A DNA stretch of 64,000 bases, from assembly GCF_005239225.2 (NCBI RefSeq), contig NC_133295.1, positions 10,664,001 to 10,728,000 on the forward strand, read 5' to 3'. Position 1 is the stretch's first letter; the number at the start of each line of letters is the position of its first letter. The position numbers and the translations under genes are program-made. This document shows positions 23,348 to 35,545 of the stretch, piece after piece. The notes under the pieces are model-generated. The model was not told the origin of the DNA and did not search any database. It saw only the letters and a list, made by a program, of their open reading frames with translations. The DNA comes from Populus alba. Its lineage: Eukaryota > Streptophyta > Magnoliopsida > Malpighiales > Salicaceae.

Positions 23348-24190
23348 CTAAACGCACAGAACCAGTATGTGTTTTATTACAATCACGAGCAGATCTGAAG
23401 CCTCATCCACCTTCCTTCATCGGAGAAGTAAATTAACAAGGTGAACTCCCTTTAATCTAAGGTTCCATTCCATGGAAGATCTCCGGCTACCCTATCCACC
23501 TCGTTACACACGCTCCGAGGGAGCCGACAAGTCTGCATGAATACACTGGAATAGCCGAAATTGTATCCTCAATTATGATTTTGGTATTTCGGTAACTTCC
23601 TGTATTTTACCTAACCTCGTACAAAAAATTGTTTGGTTATAACTTATCCTCAAATAGATTGTAGGTGCAAAATGTAAAATCCATAAACATTTGGGACCAT
23701 CTGAAACATTATCTTAAATGTTAGGGACCAAAGGGTTAATGCCTCACAAACACACAGGCCATTTATCTTGAAGAGAGATCAGATCCACTTCTCTCTAATG
23801 GCTTACACACACACATGCCATTGATCTTGACCTGAGCACCTGAACCAGTCATTCCACAACACACACAAACCAACCTCCCTTGCAATCTCTCTTCCACATC
23901 TCCTCGCTATCAAACCACCAAACTAGCCTCTACCCAAAGCCATAGTAAAAACCCGAACCACCCACCATCGCCAGCAGCAACCCACCATCAGCCCCTGATT
24001 TAACCGAGGTCACTCACCCACCTTCATCACCGTCTCAGCGCGAGCCACCACTCTCCAGTTCAAACCAAACCCACGCCAGCGCCGCCAGTCTTCCAACCAG
24101 CCGAACCCACCACTAGATCAGCCACTCGCCGCTGTGCTCAACACCCGTTTTCAAACCAAACCCATGCCAATTCAATGAACTCATGTGTTG
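23348..24190. other. Intergenic with C-rich block
   Basis: From about 23750 to 24180 the plus strand is unusually C-rich (about 23,900-24,150 is full of ccaccca, cgccag and accaaaccc) compared with the AT-rich surroundings. No long open frame runs through it. It could be a retroelement untranslated region or an old exon. Confidence 0.4.
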
Positions 24191-25354
24191 GGTTTGACTA
24201 AAATTTAATTTAAATTCAATTAAAATTTAATTTCATAATTTCCTTTTGGCTCTGGTTTCAAGAATCTCTATAGTCTGTGTCTATAATTTTATAGTCTATT
24301 TTACTTCTCACCACCCACGTAATAGTGGATTTTCATGGTGGATCGAATATATCTCATGTATGGATATACTATTTAATGTGTAAAATATTTTTTAATTAAA
24401 AATATATTGAAATATTTTTAATTTTAATTTTAATATATCAAAATTATTAAAAATAATCTAAAACAATATTTATTTTAATTTTTTTAAATAAAAAAATTCA
24501 AACTAAAGAAACACACTTTTAATTATTGATTGTTTTAATATAAGTTTAGTTATCGAGGAGGATGGATGAGCAAATAGTTTTTTTTTTCTTCATTTAATTC
24601 AATTTGAAATTTAACAAAAAGAAAAGCTAAATTGAGTTTATAAAAATCAAAAATAGTTTTTTTTTTTGGCCTCCCTCTGTATCAGTTATTTATTTATTTA
24701 TATCTATATTTTTTTCATTTGGTAAATTAATTTTTATGTTGTTTTAATTTGTTCAATTCATCTTTCTTTTTTTTAATTTGTTCGATCAATGTAGTATATA
24801 TCTAACTTTCATCAAGTTTCAATGCTAACTATGCATATGGATTTGATATTATTAAATGCTTTTAATTCACACAAGAACTTTTTATATTCATTATTAAATA
24901 TTTTTTTTTTTTATGAAATTGCTATAATATTGAACTTCCGAATGGTTGGTGGGAGAGGTAATAGAATGGTGTAGCGTCTTTGGAAAAATTGGAAGCAATG
25001 CATACAGCAGGTTTCTGGGGAATTAGATGGGTTTTGTATGTGTAGTTGTTGATTATATGTATATATAATTTTTTTATTTTTGTTTAAATTATTTTTAATT
25101 ATGAAAATATGTTGGAAAACTTATATATATATAATTTTTTTATTTAAAAAAATATGTGATGCACAGCAAAACACGCACAAAGTATCCAATATGATCCAAA
25201 ATAAAAAAAGCAAACCAAATGATATTGTTTTAGTTTGAAACCAAACGTCACCCGTAATTAATTGGAAGTGTTTATTTGAAGTGTAAACAAAATTACTGGA
25301 CTTCCATGGCCTTACGAAGAGATAATTAAAAGAAAAACTCCTCTTTCCTTGCTG
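24191..25354. other. AT-rich intergenic with degraded element copy
   Basis: Includes a degraded copy of the AT-rich dispersed family at about 24370-24500 and T runs. No gene seen. Confidence 0.4.
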
Positions 25355-25570
25355 GTTTATTTTTAAGTTTTAAAAATATTTTGAAAAAATTTAAATTTTT
25401 TATTATTTTATTTATTTTAAATTAATATTTTTTTGTTGTTTTATATCATTTTAATGTGCTAATATCAAAAATAATTTTTAAAAATTAATAATAAAATATT
25501 ATTTTAATATATTTTTGAGTGAAAAATACTTTAAAAAATAACTGTAATATTTATATTCTCAAACATGTAA
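25355..25570. repeat. AT-rich dispersed element, well-preserved copy
   Basis: Contains ttttattttaaattaatatt-like sequence, cattttaatgtgctaatatc, aaaaataatttttaaaaatt, tattattttaatatattttt and gaaaaatactttaaaaaata, in the same order as the other copies. No coding capacity. Confidence 0.75.
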
Positions 25571-26509
25571 TATTATAAAACAACATCCACTTAATTAACC
25601 GAATAAGACTTTTTTTTTTTAATTTTAGTATTTAAAGCTATTACATCTTGACTAATCGGATCAAGTATGTACTAAAAAATAAAACTCTCCAAACAATAAT
25701 ATGCTTTATATATAAATTTTAAATTCAAAATCTTATTTAAAAAAAGCCACTTGAAAATTAAACGAATATATTGAGAGCACCTTTTCCATCCCTTTCACCG
25801 GCCTTAATGCTTCCTCCCTTTTGTCCATATAAATAAATAAGCAAATATTAAACAAGTAATTTACTAGTTATGGACGTTAAATCAAGTGTGATTGTTTATT
25901 ATTGATATTTTTTAAAGGATTTTTTATTTAAAATATATTAAAATAATATTTTTTAATTTTTTAAAAATTTCTATCTTACATCATCACATTAAATTAATCT
26001 TTAAAAAAAAACCTACTTGTTAAATTACGTGTGTCGTGTGGAGGCGATCATTTCCTCTGCTTAGAATATTAAAGCAAACCCTAATTTAGAAACTCTGTCA
26101 TGTCAGTCATACCAAAAACAGATATTTCCGGCTATGCCATCTGCTAAGAATAATTAATGGCTGTCATTAGACATTTAAAACCTCATAAGATTGATTAGAA
26201 ATTGATCTTTTAATGGGTCCTTTTCTACAGATCTTCTCCTAAACAACTATTTAGCTAGCATTATTTATTTGGGTTTACACAGCTAATAAATTTTCTAGAG
26301 ACAGGCAGCTCTTACGACATGATGTTTTCTTTCACATCCCGCAAGTTATTCGTCATGCATGACCCAAGATCCTCGTGGCCCATTATTGACTGCATGCTCA
26401 TTGCAGTAATTACTTAATATTTTAGAAAAAAGCCTCAGGTCAAGCTAGATATATGCTTTTGATTTTCTTTATTCAAAAAAAAAAAAAAAAAAACCTAGCT
26501 ATCTTTGTC
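25571..26509. other. Intergenic, no gene supported
   Basis: Holds a partial AT-rich family copy (about 25900-26010) and a poly-A run near 26475. No coding sequence recognised. Confidence 0.4.
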
Positions 26510-26725
26510 TTCGGCACCGTTTGTCTCTGTGTTGCAACCTGTGTTTTGGCAAATTTTATTATTTTTTTTTTGCTAAAATTGAGTGCGGTTTATACTTTTT
26601 GGATCGTTTTGATGTGCTGATGTCAAAAATAATTTTTAAAAAATGAAAAAAATATCATTGACATGTATTTCAACACGAAAAATTATTTAAAAAACAACAA
26701 CTACCATACTATCAAACACGCTCTT
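26510..26725. repeat. AT-rich dispersed element with recognisable ends
   Basis: Runs from ggcaccgtttgtctctgtgt to ctatcaaacacgctc, so the ends are roughly complementary (GTTTG / CAAAC). The internal core is tgatgtgctgatgtcaaaaa followed by taatttttaaaaaatgaaaa. It supports the view that this family is a terminal-inverted-repeat element of about 210 bp. Confidence 0.75.
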
Positions 26726-27536
26726 CTAGTCATAGCAAGGCCACAGAAAGTGGTGGGATTTTGCTATGAATGTCGTCAGGCATCCATGGTTTCCCATTGA
26801 GAAAAGGAAATGGCCAAATCGGACGAAGGGCAGCCAAAAAGAGGTAGGCCAGGAAATGTCTACCTGGCTACGTATTTTCCAAGTCTTTTTGCCGTAGGGG
26901 TGACTGTCGGTCGTGGAAGCGTCCATCAATCATTGAAGCTTCCTTCGTTGATGTGTTCTGGCTTTTGGTATTATCCACTAATAAATTACATGAAAATTCC
27001 AATGCTGCTTTGATTTCCATTAAGCAGCATCTCATATACAGTGTTTATTGCGTAATTTAGATCTTCTAACAGGAGAATGAGTGATGAAAACTAGTCCCTT
27101 CCATTTCTAGATGGTTTTTTTTTATAAAAAAAACAACTCCATTGTTATATGATATAAGAAAGCTACTCCTTGTTATGTGGTCCGAAATCCTTTGAATCTC
27201 TGATTAATTGAAAAACAAATATCTCGTATCTATTTACAAATGTAAAAATAAAAAATTAATCAACAATTAAGTGCTTATGTATTTATATTACATATGAGTA
27301 TAACAAAAAAGGTCATTAAAAAAACTATGAAAAGAACTACTTTGAAAACTTAAAAAAAAGAAGAAAAAAAAGATTGAATAGCCTAGAAAAATATCAAATG
27401 GAAATATATAAGGTTGAGTATCCTAGGATTCTTGTTAACCTGGGTACCTAAACACACACAATAGTTTGATATTCAAGTAGAATTAGCTATTTTTATATTT
27501 TGGAACTATATTGATGTCACAAAGACATCACCATGA
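26726..27536. other. Intergenic, no gene supported
   Basis: Two short open frames on opposite strands (26726-26929 and 26810-27013) overlap and match no family I know. The remainder is AT-rich. Confidence 0.4.
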
Positions 27537-28450
27537 ATGTCTTGCTACCAGAAACTAAAAAAGCATAAATTATATCTATCACAAACAACAATCACCCATA
27601 CATGTAGCTCTAATATTTTCCTTCCAATTAAGATATCTTTTCAGATGATATCCATGTGTCACTTTATATTCTCTAAGAACATTTATAAAATGAGTGACAC
27701 TAAAAAAATCTTAACATTTAATAAACTTAATCGATTCATCAGCACTCATATTAAATGTCTTACAATTAAAGCCACTTGTAGAATCAACAATCTTCTTTTT
27801 CTACTTCTTTAGATCCCTCTTACTTTCATCTTCATCATCTTCATTACTACTACTAAAAGTTTCTTTACCTTCAACATCAATAACATTTTCATTACCAATT
27901 AACTTCCATTTATTTTTTAAATATGCTACACCATCCAATATTTGACCAAAACAAGCATCTTCTTGTAAACTATCAATTCATTCATCTTCATTTGCATTCA
28001 AGAATCCAAACTCTCCTTTTCTTGAAGAAATATAATCTTCATTATCTTTACTAGAACCATCTTCCTGGTAATCTTTCTCATATTTAATACCATCCTTTTC
28101 ACTTTTCATATTATAATCTCAACTACTCATACATTTACTAGAACTGTAGGCACCAATTTAAAAATCAACACCATATTTTTTTCATCACTACCTATACCTA
28201 TAGTTGTAGTTGCACCCTATTCAGTACCAAAATAAACGCCACCATTATCTTTATCAAAATCTAAACCTTATTCTCCAATAACCAATATAAATCTATTACC
28301 ATCATTTTTGGAAAATATTTTATTCTAGAAGACCTACCAACAACATTTAGATTTCATGTACAACATTTAATCATTTTCATTTGTAATGGAGCAGTATTAG
28401 GGTCAACATCAATATAAATATGGATTTCTTCTTCCATTTCTACTTCATGC
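27537..28450 (-). pseudogene. MULE (MuDR-type) transposase N-terminal relic
   Basis: Read on the minus strand, decayed coding sequence starts near 28450 (MEEEIHIYIDVDPN) and continues through acidic stretches (SSSNEDDEDESKRD) to a DNA-binding segment SVTHFINVLREYKVTHGYHL then KRYLNWKENIRATCMGDC (about 27700-27585). This is the arrangement of plant Mutator-like transposase N-termini: a variable acidic leader followed by the MuDR DNA-binding domain with its CxxxC-type end. Multiple stops and frame changes are present. The catalytic domain would lie further left and was not recognised. Confidence 0.7.
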
Positions 28451-29234
28451 ATATTCAATGTTTGCACTATCGAGACATCATCAACTAATGTCATACCTTA
28501 CACTAAACTCATGTGAGTCCACATCGTAAACTTGCTTACAAATGAACAACAGGTCTATATAAAACATATGCCTAGACAAGCAATTTCTTATAAATTATGA
28601 AGCAATTTCATGATGTATAATAATGTTGAGTAATTTTTTCCTACAAAATTAAACACTAATTAAATATTTTACAACAAAAGAATACAAAATAGGGTTATAT
28701 GAACAATAACCATAATTTTATGAATTTGTTTTTGTTAAATCAAGAAAACCAAACAATATTATAAGAAAATAACAATAATCAACTATCACTAAACCCACCA
28801 ACTCAATTATTGAAGTCTTCATATGAGAAAACAAGTGAGATGACATGCCTTTTTGTTGTCTCATTCTCAATGAAAATAGTATATAAGAGAAATTCCACAA
28901 CCTGATGATGTATACAGACACCTAAATACCCTAAAAGATAATCGTCCATGAACCATCAAAGCTTTAATTTTGTAGAATTTTAGGTTTAATCAAGCTGAGA
29001 TTTGCACAAATTCTGTAGAGCTTTTGCTTAGAAATCATAAGTGTAGAGAGAGAGAGAGAGAGAGAGGGATAACATTGCGTTTGTGGATATAATATGTAGG
29101 AGGTTAGTTTGGTCATTTTGCATGATTTGAAATTTCTTTACTAACTGATGATGTTTTCTGTAATTTACAAAATAATAAAGGTAAAGTGTAAAATAAAGTA
29201 AACTATAGGATGCTTGGGGTAATTTTTCTTTTTG
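28451..29234. other. Intergenic; includes (AG)n run
   Basis: No gene seen. A perfect AG dinucleotide run occupies about 29045-29066. Confidence 0.5.
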
Positions 29235-29640
29235 TTTCAATGTCAAATTTGATCATTATTTTTATGATTGCTATTTATTTTGTTCTAGATCCTTTTTTTT
29301 AATAAAACTTTCTTTTTCAATTTCATACCTCAATATCTTATTAAAAAGAAATTTGGCTTCATGAATTTTGTTTCTTTCCTTTTATGGGGTAATTTTGACC
29401 TTAGGACCCGTGTGAAGGGTTTAAAAAGTTAGTCCAAGTTGACTTAGGTTTTTTTAGGTCTTTTTTTACAATTAATTTTTTTTTTCAATTTCATCCTTCA
29501 ATATTGAATATTTTTTTGTTTATATGGTTATCCCAATCTCATGTGTTGGGTTGCATGTTTGACGGGTTAACCAAAGTTGACTCAAGCTAGTTGTTTTGTT
29601 TGATTTATGTATTGTCATTGCTTTTTTTTTATTATTATTA
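29235..29640. repeat. Copies of a ~110-bp module (plus orientation)
   Basis: Two copies of a module of the form ttttcaatttcatnnctcaa then tttgatcattattttta and gattgctatttattttgtt. The same module recurs at 30930-31340 and, reverse-complemented, at 35130-35545. No coding capacity. Confidence 0.6.
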
Positions 29641-30727
29641 TTATATTATTAAATTAACCAAACTTTTTGGATCTAGTCAAGTCAATGACCTATATTTCAA
29701 TTTTTTTTTTTAACACGCTACAATTGTTTGAACATCATATTTTTATGTTAGAAAAATTTTGGTTTGGCTTGCAGCATAGCACAGGCCACCAGTTTAATAA
29801 TTATTCTACAAAATGCCATGTAGTACATAATAATGTATTTTCTAACAAACTTTTATCAATACACACGTGTGCTCATATTAAACTTTATCTCAATATTTGA
29901 TATTAAATTATTTTTTACATATTGATATTTTTTAATATATTAAATATTCTTAAACATTGATATATTATTTTCTAACAATATTACATTAAAGTATGTACTT
30001 TTGTTGGTAATATATATTTATAGTTTGAGCTAGAACATAATTTCCAAATATCCTTTAACTCACTTTTAATTTTGACAAGGAAATAATTTTGTTGACTAGT
30101 TTTCAAAATTTTTGATAAATATTGAAATTTTTAAGGGATTATTTGGAATATTTTATTTTATTTTCTAAAATTATAAAATTTTCTTTGTTAAGCATTTTTG
30201 TTTTGGTTTTTATCGATAAAAAGTACATTGATCAAATAGATACTCAGCTATCGTGATTGTTACTATTATATTATCAAAATTGTGTCCCTTATCAATCTTT
30301 GTCTTACCTTCAAAGACACTACACTCAACCTTATATTGACCTTTATCCCCCAATACCTATTCTCAACTCAAAGTATGGGTGTTGCATAATTGATTTCTAC
30401 CTTAAGTTAAGCTTGGCTCAAGATCACTAAAAACTCAATCGTGGCCTTGACCACAAATGCACCATGTTGGAATTTGTTTTAAAACATGGTTAATTGATAT
30501 ATTTGAGGCAAAATAAAAAATGGACTTTACTCATTTTTGTGTTAGAATTTTATTATAATTTAATTTTTAACACAAACTCTTTAACATAAAATATTAACAT
30601 GATTTTAAAAAAAAATTATAAGTTAATGAGAAATTAATTTAAAAAAATCTTTGGTTGACATGTTTTGATAAAACTCAAAACCCTCTAAAAGCATTATATT
30701 TCATATAAAAAAGAAACAAAACTTTCG
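29641..30727. other. Intergenic, no gene supported
   Basis: AT-rich with no recognisable gene or defined repeat. Confidence 0.4.
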
Positions 30728-31535
30728 TAGGCTGCGTTTGTTTTCTAGAAACTGGTTTTCGGGAAACCACTTTCCAAACTTTTCTGCGTTTATTTGCCAT
30801 TAAGAACGTTGGTCAACGGAAAACACTTTCTAGTAAAAAAAAAATTTGGCTTAGTTTTCAGGAAAGTGTTTTCCTTTTATTTTAGGTGGAAAACATTTTC
30901 CATAAGTTGTGAAAAATTTAGAATTATCATATTATTTGCTGATTATATCAAATTTGGTCCTCAAACTTTTGATTGCTATATATATTTTGTTTTGAATATT
31001 TATTTTTCAATTTCATTCCTTAGAATTTAATTTTTATATTAATTTTGGTCCTTATTTTTATAATTATTAATTACTTTTCCCTTATCATTTTTAATTGAAT
31101 TTTTTTATCTATCAAATTTGGTCCTCATTTTTTTTATTGTTACTTATTTTATTTGAAATAATTTATGAAATGTTAATTATTATTATTATTATTTTAATTT
31201 CTTCATCTTTCAATTTTTTTATTTTTTAGATTTGATCTCTATTATTTTGATTATTATTTCTTTTATTTGAGATAATTTATGAAATTATATTTTTTTTCAA
31301 TTTCATTCTCATTCAACTTTTTAATTTATATTTTGTTCCTTTTTATTTTAATAAACTTGAAAAAAATAAAACATTAATAAGTTATTTTCTAACTCATTTT
31401 CCATTACATAACCAAACAATAAAAAGTGTTTTTCAACTTATTTTCCATTACACTACCAAACATCGGAAAATAATTCACTTTCACGAAATTCACTTAAAAA
31501 AAAAAAACTACTTTCCAGCAAAGAAATGAGGTCTT
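30728..31535. mobile_element. Non-autonomous element with degenerate TIRs (~800 bp)
   Basis: The left end reads gctgcgtttgttttctagaa then actggttttcgggaaacc; the right end, reverse-complemented, reads tcatttctttgctggaaagt then agttttt. The two align as degenerate inverted repeats. Next to each end are repeated ggaaaacactttcc/attttccattaca phrases. The interior is filled with copies of the ~110-bp caatttcattcctt module. No transposase frame. Borders are approximate and the superfamily is unassigned. Confidence 0.55.
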
Positions 31536-33274
31536 AGTATTTATAAAGTGAAAAGTTGGAAAGTTATAATTGAGCCCAAAGGGCACCTAAGCTGTTAGAG
31601 GGGAGAGATCCTAAGCAAAGTAGACTTTGAGCTTAAACACATACATAAACACTCATGCTCGAGCTTCAGGTTGAGCCTGAGTTTGGATTTATTATAAAAT
31701 AATATTTTGAGCCATAAAAGGTTATTTTTTCCCAATTGAAACTTGGACTTGGGCCTAGTCCATGAAAAATTATTTCTTCTAGTCTATTGTTTTGTCCAGT
31801 TTACCCATGAACATTAACAGTCTCTTCTAGAAGCATTTCTTGTAAATTTAAACAATTTTTTCAACTAATAAATTCAGATTTATGACCATTATATTCATAT
31901 TTAATTTTTAATTTATGGCGGCTAATAATATATTGATAATGGTGGAAACTAATTCTAATTATTACTAGAATTAAATCTTTGACCTTTTTAACTTCTAAAA
32001 TTCAATATAAAAAGAGGGTGAAGAAAGAGTTTCCAAATATTTTTCAGTTATATAATGAAATAAAACGAAAAAACTATATATATATATAGTGTTTTTTGTT
32101 TTTTTTTATACCTTGTGTTTCCTCTTAAATTTTGAGCTCGAGTTCACTTTGATGAAAGATAATTAAATCATTTTACTTTGGTTTAAAGACCTTATTTAGA
32201 AGTGCATCTAAACTAAAATCATGGTGTTAGAATCTTGGGAGGCATATTACAAACATGAAAATATCCTAGTTGCACAAAGTAATGAGCAATAAAGCCTTAA
32301 GGATAAATAATTCATTCTTTACAACAAAAAAGTTTCATTACTTTAAAATACATCAAAAAGTAAGTATCATCCTTTGTTTTGATTTAAACATGAATCCTTT
32401 TATTATTAGTAAGCTTGCTAGAAATTTGAATTAATATCAATTGCAAGTTTGAATATATTTTTAGTATGCATGTTAAAATTCTATCAATATATTTGTGTTG
32501 AAAATATATTTGTCATAAGTTTTTTTTTTTTACATGCTTATTTATTTAAACTTGTATACACATTAGGCTTTCCTTAAATATTTTTTATATTTTGAGTGCT
32601 CTTATTATAATAAATTAAACACCTTTATTTACTGATTTAATACAATTAAAAATTTGAATAACACAATGTACTTGGTCTTAGACTGATCATGGTAAACCAG
32701 ACCATGTGATCTCAAACCCGAATTGGTGGTGTCTCAAGTCTCTCCCTAATCTCAATCCTTGTTGGCTACGAATCTAACCGTGATAGCACCCTCAATTACT
32801 TAAGATTTGACTCCAACTTTGACTCCGAATTGATCTCATTTAGACACTCAAGCACCTCAAACCTAACCTAATCGATGGAGTTATAACATCCCAAACTCAA
32901 CGATCTTAATATGTCCCAAATTTTATCCTTGATCGACCTTTTAATGCCCTAAACCCAACAACTAGAATCAAATACTTTAGTTGCCCAACCACCATGTTAC
33001 CTAGCCTAGTATATTATTTACTAGCACATTCAGTTGTGCTTCGCTGTTGGTTAGACTATTCTTTTTTTGAAACTTAAAAAAAATGTTAATAGTATGGATA
33101 TTTTTTTGACAGTATCATTAAATCCAATCAAAGTGGTTTGATTTTGAAAAATACCAACCCAGCTCCCTTGTCTAGCTCAAGTTTCAAATTAAACCGCGTG
33201 AGAGCTGACCTAATTTTTTAAAAAAATAATGAGATGATGCTAAATTGAATCGATCTCGATCACATTGCAACCTA
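31536..33274. other. Intergenic, no gene supported
   Basis: AT-rich to 32640, then a moderate-composition stretch (32640-33020) rich in ctcaa and aaccta phrases. Nothing codes convincingly. Confidence 0.4.
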
Positions 33275-34130
33275 GGTCATGAACTTTAATAGGTTTAATA
33301 ACTTTATTGTTTTTGTAAATTAATTTTTATTTAATTTTGTGATAAAAATAGATGCTTGCAAAATCAAGCACCAACCCTAAAAAAAAAAAAAATTATTTGA
33401 GATCATGATAACCTTATAAAAAATAGATAAAAATAAATCATGAATTTTATTTCCCAACCAATCAAATATTGAAGAAGAGTGAAATAAAAAAAAACAATCA
33501 GAAAAATTAAAGGACCAAAAACTAAAAAAAAAACATATCAGGTTTGATGGGCAAACCCATCAATCTAATGAATCAAATAACTCGGGTCAACATATCAAAC
33601 CTGTAAACTAGGTAATGGACTTTATTGGGATTAATATTTTTTTTCTCTAAACTATTGTGTATTTAACATATACGATCACAAAATTAAGCATCAAACAAAT
33701 AATGAGATTTTTTTAAGACTATAATAACCTCATATAAAGCAAAATGAAATAAATTATGAAAAATATACAATAAAAATTTAATAACATATTTTTTTTTGAA
33801 ACTATTTTTTTAACTATATGATAAAAAGATAAATATATGATCACATAATTGAGTTCAATTAAAAAAAATAAAAAATAAAAGGCACCTCCTAAACCCGCGG
33901 ACTGGGGTAACTAGGACTACCTTGTCAAACTCGCAAAACCAGGTGATTGACTCTACAAAATTTAATAACCTCGTTTCTTTAAAATCATTTTTTATTTAAC
34001 TAAATGTTTTAAAAAATAAATTATACTGCGATGCTGAGCTATTTTTCTGATACTAACATGATGCTGATATATTGTTTTGATACTACAATAACCATATAAA
34101 AAGTAAAAAGAAAATAAATTATTAACTCTA
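33275..34130. repeat. Degenerate ~333-bp tandem repeat
   Basis: Related segments begin near 33278, 33612 and 33945 (ggactttattgggattaat, gactctacaaaatttaata and gaactttaataggtttaata types), each followed by a T-rich stretch ending ttatttaa(c) and later by ataaccttataaaa-like sequence. The spacing is 333-334 bp. A shorter related piece at about 33785 suggests a half-unit. Strongly diverged. Confidence 0.6.
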
Positions 34131-34238
34131 AATTCTAATAAACACATAATATAAAGAATAAATTTTAAAAAATCAATAACAAAAAAAAAATTTAAAATAA
34201 AATAATATTATAGATTACTATTGTAATCTACCGTGCTC

Positions 34239-34239
<1 letters not shown>

Positions 34240-34275
<36 letters not shown>
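34240..34275. repeat. Poly-C run, 36 bases
   Basis: Thirty-six uninterrupted C after ccgtgctca and before ggtaccc. Just upstream (34211-34230) is a small palindrome, tagattac-tatt-gtaatcta. Confidence 0.95.
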
Positions 34276-34279
<4 letters not shown>

Positions 34280-34712
34280 CCCAGTGAGACCCGTAAAGGA
34301 TATGTAATTGGATTTGATTTGAAATCCTAGCTCTCTTAAAATGAGTAGCACTACGCTATATTAATTTAAAGACACCCTTTATAAACACATGTTGTTCATG
34401 TTATATTCTTTTCTTATTTCAAAATCTTTGAGTATTTGACGGTGCAAGATAGCAAATAATTAAGGATTCTTTTTGAACATGTGAAGCATGGTTTAAATTA
34501 ATATGATGAACCTTTCTTTGATTAATATTTTAGCATTAAATAGCAATTGTTAGAGAAAACCTTTTCTTTCGGCCAAATTATACCTTATAGCTGTACCAAT
34601 GTGATGGTTGTTCTGTCATTTATTGAAGAAAAAAAAAAATTGACAATTGTTAAAGAAATCCTTTTCTCTTCTAGTCTGACTAGACTTGGTGCCCATGCTT
34701 TGCCTGGGATCA

Positions 34713-34749
<37 letters not shown>

Positions 34750-35129
34750 AAACTAATGTTCAAATATCAAAATGAAATAAGAAAAGGGCATAAAAAAACT
34801 GGTCATGCCAAACCTATAACCACAATAATTAGAATTGAGTCAAACCTGTAGCTCAAATCATGAGTTTGGAACAATTCAATTAAAAAAATAAAGAGAATTA
34901 TGAAGTTTTTTTTTTTAAAAAAAAAACATGATGATTTTTTAAATCCGTGATCCGAGTCATTAGATCTAAAGCAACCTATCTAAACAAACCATGAAATTCA
35001 ATTCTCAATCAATCAAATATTAAAGAAAAAAAAATGAAAAAAACAATTTTTAATTATACAAAAGATTAAAAAAAACTATGAATTAAAACAATGAGTATCA
35101 AAATTAAAACACAAGAAAGTTTATATTTA
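34276..35129. other. Intergenic with (TA)n run
   Basis: No gene seen. A TA dinucleotide run covers 34716-34744. Confidence 0.5.
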
Positions 35130-35545
35130 ATGTAAGGGTTAAAATGAAAAGAAAAATCAATTTAATAAAAGGATCAAAAAAATCAAAAGAATGATAATCG
35201 AAATTAACATAAAAAATAAAAACAATATTTTGATTGAATAGTGAAATTAAAAAGAATAATAACTTTTACAAAAAAACCAAGAAAAAAAAGTTAAAATTCA
35301 AAACAATGAAGATTAAATTGAAATACATAGTACCATCAATTTAAATTGAAGGGTGAAATTGAAGACCAATAAAACTTTTACAAAAATATCAATAAAAAAA
35401 TAGAAATCCAAATAATAAAGACAAAATTGCAAAATATAATATCTAATAAATTGAGATTGAATGATGAAATTGAAAATAAATAAAATCTCTATAAAAGAAA
35501 CAAAACCAAAAACCAGAAATCAAGAGAGTATGACTGAAGTTGAAA
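35130..35545. repeat. Tandem array of ~110-bp module (minus orientation)
   Basis: Successive copies begin near 35137, 35235, 35345 and 35456, each with a phrase like attgaa(g/t)g(g/a)tgaaatt followed by aataaaactttta(c)aaaaa. It is the reverse complement of the module at 29235-29640 and inside the 30728-31535 element. Confidence 0.7.

Noticed and set aside
26726..27013. Overlapping short frames on both strands
   Set aside because: No recognisable motif on either strand and no splice context; not called as a gene.
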